A stretch of DNA of 64,000 nt, taken from Pelagibacterium nitratireducens. Lineage in GTDB: Bacteria; Pseudomonadota; Alphaproteobacteria; Rhizobiales; Devosiaceae. Made by a program: the position numbers and the translations under genes. A model generated the notes under the pieces. It worked only from the letters and a program-made list of their open reading frames with translations. It did no database searches and was not told the DNA's origin. Numbering within the stretch: the stretch's first letter is position 1; the number at the start of each line of letters is the position of its first letter. Below, piece by piece: positions 59,158-64,000 of the stretch. Location of the stretch: positions 2,088,501 to 2,152,500 of the forward strand of contig NZ_CP146275.1 in NCBI RefSeq assembly GCF_037044555.1. Reading direction: 5' to 3'.

Positions 59158-61278
59158 TTAGAACAGTGTCGAAAGCGTCAGCTGGAACACCTGGGTGCGA
59201 TCGAAGGTGTCGGGTTCGATCACATGGGCGAAATCACCCCGCAGCGGACCCAGCGGCGATTCCCAGATCAGCGAACCGCCGACCGAGGATTTGAGCGGGT
59301 TGCCGATACCGTCGGCCGTTTCATATCCACCAGCCGGAATGCCGTCTATCCAGCCGACATCACCCCAAACCGCACCGCGCAGGCCCCAGTTTTCGGGCAG
59401 GAAGGGCAGCGGGAAGTCGATTTCGGCGGACAGTCCAGCGTAAGAGAGTACACCAAGCGCGTCGCCGGTTCCGGCTGCACGAGCACCCATTCCACCGAAG
59501 CGATAGCCACGGACAAGGTTCGGCCCGAGCTGGAAGGTATCAGTGGGGTGGATGCCGCTGCCACCGATATCGGTGATCGTGCCGGCCTGGCCACGCAAGC
59601 TGCCGACCACGCCCATTTCTTCCCAGATCGGATAGTATACGCGCGCTCTGACTTCGGTCTTCAGGAAGTCGGCAGTGAGAGTCGTGTAATCCTGCGAGAA
59701 GGACAAAATCATGCCTTCTGTCGGACGCTGCTGGTCGTCGAGCGTGTCGTAGGTCAGCGTGTAGCCGACAGTCAGGCGGTCACGGGTTCCGCCGATATAG
59801 GCGGGTGCCGCGGGCGCTTCATCATCGGTAAATGTCACCTGTTCGAGGCCGAGACGCGTGGTGAGCGTCAGATCCTGAGCGACCGGAAGGCCGAAGCGGA
59901 GCTGGGCACCTGTGGTTTCGGTTCCATACGAGAAGGTGGACCCCTCGACCGTTACGCGCCGATAGGCATCGACGCCAGCGGATATGCGCAGCCCCATGAA
60001 GCGTGGCTCGGTGAAGCTGAAGTCATAGGTCTCGCCATTTTCAGAACGGCCAAGGGCGATGCGCAGATACTGGCCGCGACCAAGGAAGTTGCGTTCTGTC
60101 AGCGATATTTCACCAAAAATGCCGTCACGCGTAGAGTAGCCGGCACCAACACCGTAATCGCCGGTGCTGCGCTCGACGACCGCCACATTCAAAATGACGC
60201 GGTCCGGGGAACTGCCCGGCGCGGATGTGACCTGCACCGAGGAGAAAAAGCCCAGGGATTCGATATCGGCACGCCCCTTGGTCACCAGCGCCCGGTTGAA
60301 CGGATCGCCCTCGGCGAAGTCGAACTCGCGGCGGATGACATAGTCGCGGGTCTTTGTATTGCCGGTGATGTTGATGCGCTCGACATAAACACGCGGACCT
60401 TCATCGACCAGATAGGTCACATTGAAGGTATTGCTGTTGATGTCACGATCGATGCGTGGGCGAACTTCGGCAAAAGGATAGCCCTGATTGGTCGCGCGCA
60501 ACGCAAGCTCTGAGGTGGATTCGCTGAGATCCGAAAGGGAATAGCGGCTGCCCGAACCGGTGCTGATCCCGCCACGCAGGGCGTCCGCATCAAGGCCCGA
60601 AATCGAGGTTTCAATGGCGATGTTCCCAAAATCATAGCGCTGGCCTTCATCGACGGTAAAGTTGATGAAATAGGCGTTGCGGGTGGCGTCGAACTCGGCG
60701 ACCGAGGACAAAACGCGCGCATCGGGGAAGCCGCGATTGGCGTAGTAGAGCCGAACGCGCTCACGGTCGACGGCAAGGCGGTCCTCACTGTAGAGATCGT
60801 CGCGGAACAGCCAGCTGAAAATGTGGGTTTCCTTGGTGGTGACAACGCCCTTGAGCACCATCGAGCTGATGGAATTATTGCCGGTAAAGTTGATCGCGGC
60901 AATGCCTGCGCGATCACCCTCATTGACCTGGAAGAAGACGCGGACCCGGCCATCAGTGGTCGGCTCGGTGCTTGAGGTCACCGTTACATTGGAATAGCCG
61001 GCCTGGGTATAGGCGGACTGGATTGTCTGGATGTCGTTGGCAATGCCAGCCTGAGTGTAAACCCGGCGCGCGGCCACATCCACCATTGCGGAAAGCTGGT
61101 TGTCATTAAATCGGCTGTTGCCGTCGAACCCGATCGCCGAGACCTCGGTCCCCTCAGCCACCTGGGCCTGCGCAGGCGAAACACTCAGAACCAGCGCGGC
61201 ACTTCCGATAAAAGGCGCAAAGGTGAAAAGCGCCATGGCGAGGAGGACGCTGTGCAAAAGCTTGGCTGATTTCATCAT
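59158..61278 (-). CDS. bamA: Outer-membrane assembly factor BamA
   Basis: Essential outer-membrane protein that inserts beta-barrel proteins. The 706-residue protein has a signal peptide (about 1-38, ending SVSPAQA), five POTRA domains (from [14 protein letters not shown], through about residue 380, with [17 protein letters not shown] and [23 protein letters not shown]) and a C-terminal barrel with the conserved loop region [11 protein letters not shown] and a final phenylalanine (QLTLSTLF). The start is the ATG pair at 61278/61275. It follows rseP after 206 bases and is closed by a terminator. Confidence 0.97.
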   Translation of the reverse strand: MMKSAKLLHSVLLAMALFTFAPFIGSAALVLSVSPAQAQVAEGTEVSAIGFDGNSRFNDNQLSAMVDVAARRVYTQAGIANDIQTIQSAYTQAGYSNVTVTSSTEPTTDGRVRVFFQVNEGDRAGIAAINFTGNNSISSMVLKGVVTTKETHIFSWLFRDDLYSEDRLAVDRERVRLYYANRGFPDARVLSSVAEFDATRNAYFINFTVDEGQRYDFGNIAIETSISGLDADALRGGISTGSGSRYSLSDLSESTSELALRATNQGYPFAEVRPRIDRDINSNTFNVTYLVDEGPRVYVERINITGNTKTRDYVIRREFDFAEGDPFNRALVTKGRADIESLGFFSSVQVTSAPGSSPDRVILNVAVVERSTGDYGVGAGYSTRDGIFGEISLTERNFLGRGQYLRIALGRSENGETYDFSFTEPRFMGLRISAGVDAYRRVTVEGSTFSYGTETTGAQLRFGLPVAQDLTLTTRLGLEQVTFTDDEAPAAPAYIGGTRDRLTVGYTLTYDTLDDQQRPTEGMILSFSQDYTTLTADFLKTEVRARVYYPIWEEMGVVGSLRGQAGTITDIGGSGIHPTDTFQLGPNLVRGYRFGGMGARAAGTGDALGVLSYAGLSAEIDFPLPFLPENWGLRGAVWGDVGWIDGIPAGGYETADGIGNPLKSSVGGSLIWESPLGPLRGDFAHVIEPDTFDRTQVFQLTLSTLF

Positions 61279-61484
61279 GATTGTTCTTGCTTGCCCTTTG
61301 AGACTTGGACCGGGAATCGTCTCAAGACGTGGATTCCCCCATACTCCGATGACAGGTTTTACCTGTTTTTCCTCGACGGGCAAGGTGAAACCCCCTGCCC
61401 TGCGGCCAAAAGATGGCCAGACATGTAATCATGCAACACTTGCTAACCCCTTGATACCGCGCGCTGCCTGCCGCTGGCCCGACT

Positions 61485-62594
61485 TCAGACCAGATCGTTG
61501 ATCAGCGTGAAAACCATCAGCGTACACACCAGGGCAAAGCCTATGCGATATCCGATTTCCTGAACGCGCTGGCTCAGGGGACGGCCGCGCACAGCCTCGT
61601 AGAGGTAGTACATCAGATGACCACCATCCAACATAGGGACTGGGAACAGGTTAATTATGCCGATGTTTAGCGATAAAAGTGCCGTAAGGTTAACCAATGC
61701 TAACAGGCCCAGCGTGGCGACCTCGCCCGAAACCTGCGCCATGCCAACCGGACCAGCCACCTGATCGAGATCGGCGCGGCCTATGAAAATGTCGCCAAGA
61801 AAGTTGAGCGTCCGATCGATGATGAACGAGATTTCCTCGAACGTCATGCCAACAGCTTCCAATGGCCCTGGGCGGTACAGCACGATGTCGCCCTCGCTCA
61901 CGTCACGCGTGACGCCCATCCGGCCCACCTTGAGCTCGCGCCCGAAACGGGTGGTCGTGATTTCCGTGCGCGGAACCAGCGAGAGGTCCAGACGATCTCC
62001 GTCCCGTTCTATAATCATGGGAACGGTGCGCTCTGGCGCGGTCGAGATTATTCGTTGAACGTCTTCAAAGCCACGTATGTCGTAACCATCGACCGACAAA
62101 AAGCGGTCTCCCGACTCCAGACCCGCCATGGCGGCCGGCGAATCGGCAATCACGTCTCCAACCACCGGATCGAGCGTCAATCGCCCATAGCCGAGCAGCA
62201 TGGCGTAGAGAATCAGGAACGTGAGAAGAAAGTTGGCAGCCGGGCCTGCGACCACGACGGCCATACGCTGGAAGACCGACTTGTTGGCAAACAGATTGGG
62301 CCGGATTGCCGGGTCGTAGCGGCCGGTATCCGGATCGGGCACACTTGCCGCGTTCATGTCGCCCGTGAACTTGACGTAGCCACCCAGTGGAAAGGCCGCG
62401 ATACGCCACCTTGTGCCACGCTTGTCGTTCCAACCGATCAGTTCGGGGCCAAAGCCTATCGAAAAAGCGTCGATGGCCACCCCGTTCCAGCGGGCCACGA
62501 GATAGTGCCCCATCTCATGGACGAAGACGATGACCGTAAGAATGGCCAGGAAGGGTATGATGTAGTTCAGGAAGAACGGAAGTTCACTGATCAT
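61485..62594 (-). CDS. rseP: Site-2 zinc metalloprotease RseP
   Basis: Intramembrane protease that cleaves anti-sigma factors and signal-peptide remnants. The 369-residue M50 protease has the zinc motif HEMGH at residues 26-30, a PDZ domain (about 120-200, GDVIADSPAAMAGLESGDRFLSVDGYDI in part), and the third metal ligand in NLFPVPMLDGGHL, with four membrane segments. Single PDZ domain, shorter than E. coli RseP (450), as usual in alphaproteobacteria. It lies 74 bases after cdsA, where many relatives have dxr. Confidence 0.96.
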   Translation of the reverse strand: MISELPFFLNYIIPFLAILTVIVFVHEMGHYLVARWNGVAIDAFSIGFGPELIGWNDKRGTRWRIAAFPLGGYVKFTGDMNAASVPDPDTGRYDPAIRPNLFANKSVFQRMAVVVAGPAANFLLTFLILYAMLLGYGRLTLDPVVGDVIADSPAAMAGLESGDRFLSVDGYDIRGFEDVQRIISTAPERTVPMIIERDGDRLDLSLVPRTEITTTRFGRELKVGRMGVTRDVSEGDIVLYRPGPLEAVGMTFEEISFIIDRTLNFLGDIFIGRADLDQVAGPVGMAQVSGEVATLGLLALVNLTALLSLNIGIINLFPVPMLDGGHLMYYLYEAVRGRPLSQRVQEIGYRIGFALVCTLMVFTLINDLV

Positions 62595-62668
62595 CTAAAT
62601 CCCTTTGAAGCGATGCCATGACAAACCATGGCGGGGGCGTTATGACCCAAATTTGTCGCGCCGGCATT

Positions 62669-63544
62669 TTACCAGAACAGAATGCCTTGTGGTACCGCGC
62701 CGAGGCCGCGATTGGCCAACCCGATGCCCCACAGGACAATACCAGCCGATGTAAGGCTGTCGATACGGTCCATCAGGCCCCCGTGACCGGGGATTATGTC
62801 ACCGCTGTCCTTGACGGCGAAGCGACGCTTTACCGCACTCTCGGCGAGATCACCCAACTGGCCGGAAATCGAGACGACGACAGAAATCAACATCCCTATG
62901 GCAAAGGGTGAAGGGGTATCGAGCACCCAGCCGGCGACAAACCACACCGCAATGCCGCTCAATGTGCCCACGCACAAGCCGCCTGCCGCGCCCGACCATG
63001 TCTTGGAGGGCGATACATCCGGGGACAGCTTGGTCCCTCCGACGATGCGACCGATAAAATAGGCGCCGATATCTGTCATCCAGACCACTGAGACCAGGAA
63101 GACGCCCGCCCATATGCCAACGGCCGAACTGCCGCGAATGGCGAGAAATGCAACAGTGGCGAAGCCAAAAAACACAATGCCACCAATACGCCAGTGCCGG
63201 TTGGGCGCCTTGACGAACAAGGCCAGAACAATGGCGACGCCGAAAACGATGGCACTGGTCCAGGCCCCGTTCATTGGATGGGCAACGGCGGCTATGGCGA
63301 TCATTCCCATGAAAAACACCGCCGGCCAGCCCGACTGGCGGCCGATAATCATGGCTTCCCATTCGCGATAGGCGCCCGCCATGACGAGCGCGATGAGAAG
63401 AGCGAACGGAATCCAGCCGGCAATCAGGGCAATGGCGGTGAGAGGAATGAGGACGATGGCAGAGAGCAGACGCGGCAGGAGGTCCGGTCCAAACGGCCAT
63501 AGCTTTGCATAAGCTGTCGTCGCCCTACCCTTTTCTTCCGTCAC
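62669..63544 (-). CDS. cdsA: Phosphatidate cytidylyltransferase
   Basis: Makes CDP-diacylglycerol, the precursor of all phospholipids. The 291-residue membrane protein has about eight hydrophobic segments, the region SPSKTWSGAAGG and the signature SGQLGDLAESAVKRRFAVKDSGDIIPGHGGLMDRIDSL near the C-terminus, with the catalytic Asp residues. The start is GTG at 63544, overlapping the uppS stop as GTGA. Part of uppS-cdsA-rseP-bamA. Confidence 0.96.
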   Translation of the reverse strand: MTEEKGRATTAYAKLWPFGPDLLPRLLSAIVLIPLTAIALIAGWIPFALLIALVMAGAYREWEAMIIGRQSGWPAVFFMGMIAIAAVAHPMNGAWTSAIVFGVAIVLALFVKAPNRHWRIGGIVFFGFATVAFLAIRGSSAVGIWAGVFLVSVVWMTDIGAYFIGRIVGGTKLSPDVSPSKTWSGAAGGLCVGTLSGIAVWFVAGWVLDTPSPFAIGMLISVVVSISGQLGDLAESAVKRRFAVKDSGDIIPGHGGLMDRIDSLTSAGIVLWGIGLANRGLGAVPQGILFW

Positions 63545-64000
63545 GTCCTGATACCGCCAAATCGCCTGTCGCGCTCAGTGTAGGACTTGAGCGCACGGAC
63601 GAAAACCGATTCGTCGAAATCGGGCCAGTTCTCCTCGACAAAGACCAGCTCGGCATAGGCGGATTGCCAAAGCAGGAAATTGGAAAGCCTCATTTCGCCG
63701 CTGGTGCGCAGGATGAGGTCAGGATCGGGGAGTCCGGAGGTATCGAGATGACGGGCTATGGTCGCCTCGTCGATTTCCTCGGCCTTGAGCTCGCCTGCGG
63801 CGACCTTGCGCGCAATGGCCCTTGTGGCCGTCACAATCTCGGTTTTGGCGCCGTAGTTAAAGGCGATAATCAGGTCGAGGCCAGTATTCCCGGCCGTACG
63901 GTTTTCCACGTCTTCGATAATGCCGCGCAGGCCGCGTTCCAGCCCTTCGCGATCGCCGATGATGCGGATGCGCACATTCTGGGCGTGGAGTTTTTCGAGG
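63541..64000 (-). CDS. uppS: Undecaprenyl diphosphate synthase, C-terminal part (cut by window edge)
   Basis: Cis-prenyltransferase making the C55 lipid carrier for peptidoglycan and LPS sugars. The frame runs from the stop at 63541 through base 64000 without a start; about 152 residues are visible. Motifs are RIRIIGD, LIIAFNYGAKTEI, DPDLILRTSGEMRLSNFLLWQSAYAE and FVEENWPDF, the C-terminal signature of UppS. The N-terminal diphosphate-binding DGNGRWA block lies beyond the edge. It is coupled to cdsA by a GTGA overlap. Confidence 0.95.
   Translation of the reverse strand, partial: LEKLHAQNVRIRIIGDREGLERGLRGIIEDVENRTAGNTGLDLIIAFNYGAKTEIVTATRAIARKVAAGELKAEEIDEATIARHLDTSGLPDPDLILRTSGEMRLSNFLLWQSAYAELVFVEENWPDFDESVFVRALKSYTERDRRFGGIRT

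Overview
The window is high-GC bacterial DNA whose gene content and order fit an alphaproteobacterium of the order Hyphomicrobiales (Rhizobiales). The pointers are a dusB-ntrB-ntrC-ntrY run, a fused ispDF, a pyruvate dehydrogenase E1 beta carrying its own lipoyl domain, LpxI, SOS boxes of the GTTC-N7-GTTC type, and a lexA-comEC-gltX-gltA-lpxB run. A Devosia/Pelagibacterium-like genus is my guess and was not tested. No rRNA, tRNA, CRISPR array or insertion sequence was seen. Left core block (1-28.6 kb): nitrogen regulation (ntrY partial, ntrC, ntrB, dusB, minus strand); isoprenoid ispDF and a CinA-C protein (plus); then a long minus-strand stretch with coq10-like, lipA, a small membrane protein, lpdA, an SGNH hydrolase, pdhC, pdhB, pdhA, ftsB, eno, a PRC-barrel protein, a DUF4169 protein, pyrG, secG and tpiA. 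Divergent from tpiA run ppiD, trpE and trpG, then after a 0.8-kb repeat-containing gap trpD, trpC, moaC and moeA (plus). Accessory block (28.56-48.86 kb): about 20 kb of catabolism genes lying exactly between moeA and lexA, which are neighbours in the rhizobia whose order I recall. It holds gntR-tcuA-tcuB, a divergent AbrB-type membrane protein, a 48-residue small ORF, a LysR regulator with two 2-hydroxyacid dehydrogenases of different folds and an RraA-type aldolase, then on the minus strand a tctD-tctE two-component system, a tctC receptor, a fused tctAB permease, two PrpF isomerases, an isocitrate/isopropylmalate-type dehydrogenase and a family III CoA-transferase. A second tctC diverges from the regulator. 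Together these look like uptake, sensing and breakdown of a tricarboxylate or a similar branched polycarboxylate; the substrate is unknown. Right core block (48.9-64 kb): lexA with two SOS boxes, comEC, gltX and gltA (comEC divergent from gltX), then on the minus strand the envelope cluster uppS (partial), cdsA, rseP, bamA, lpxD, fabZ, lpxA, lpxI, lpxB. Most neighbours there overlap by four bases. dxr, usual between cdsA and rseP, is absent. Points of most interest are the catabolic block and its fusions and paralogues, a palindromic operator in front of gntR, and a dispersed double-hairpin repeat whose two copies differ by compensating changes.
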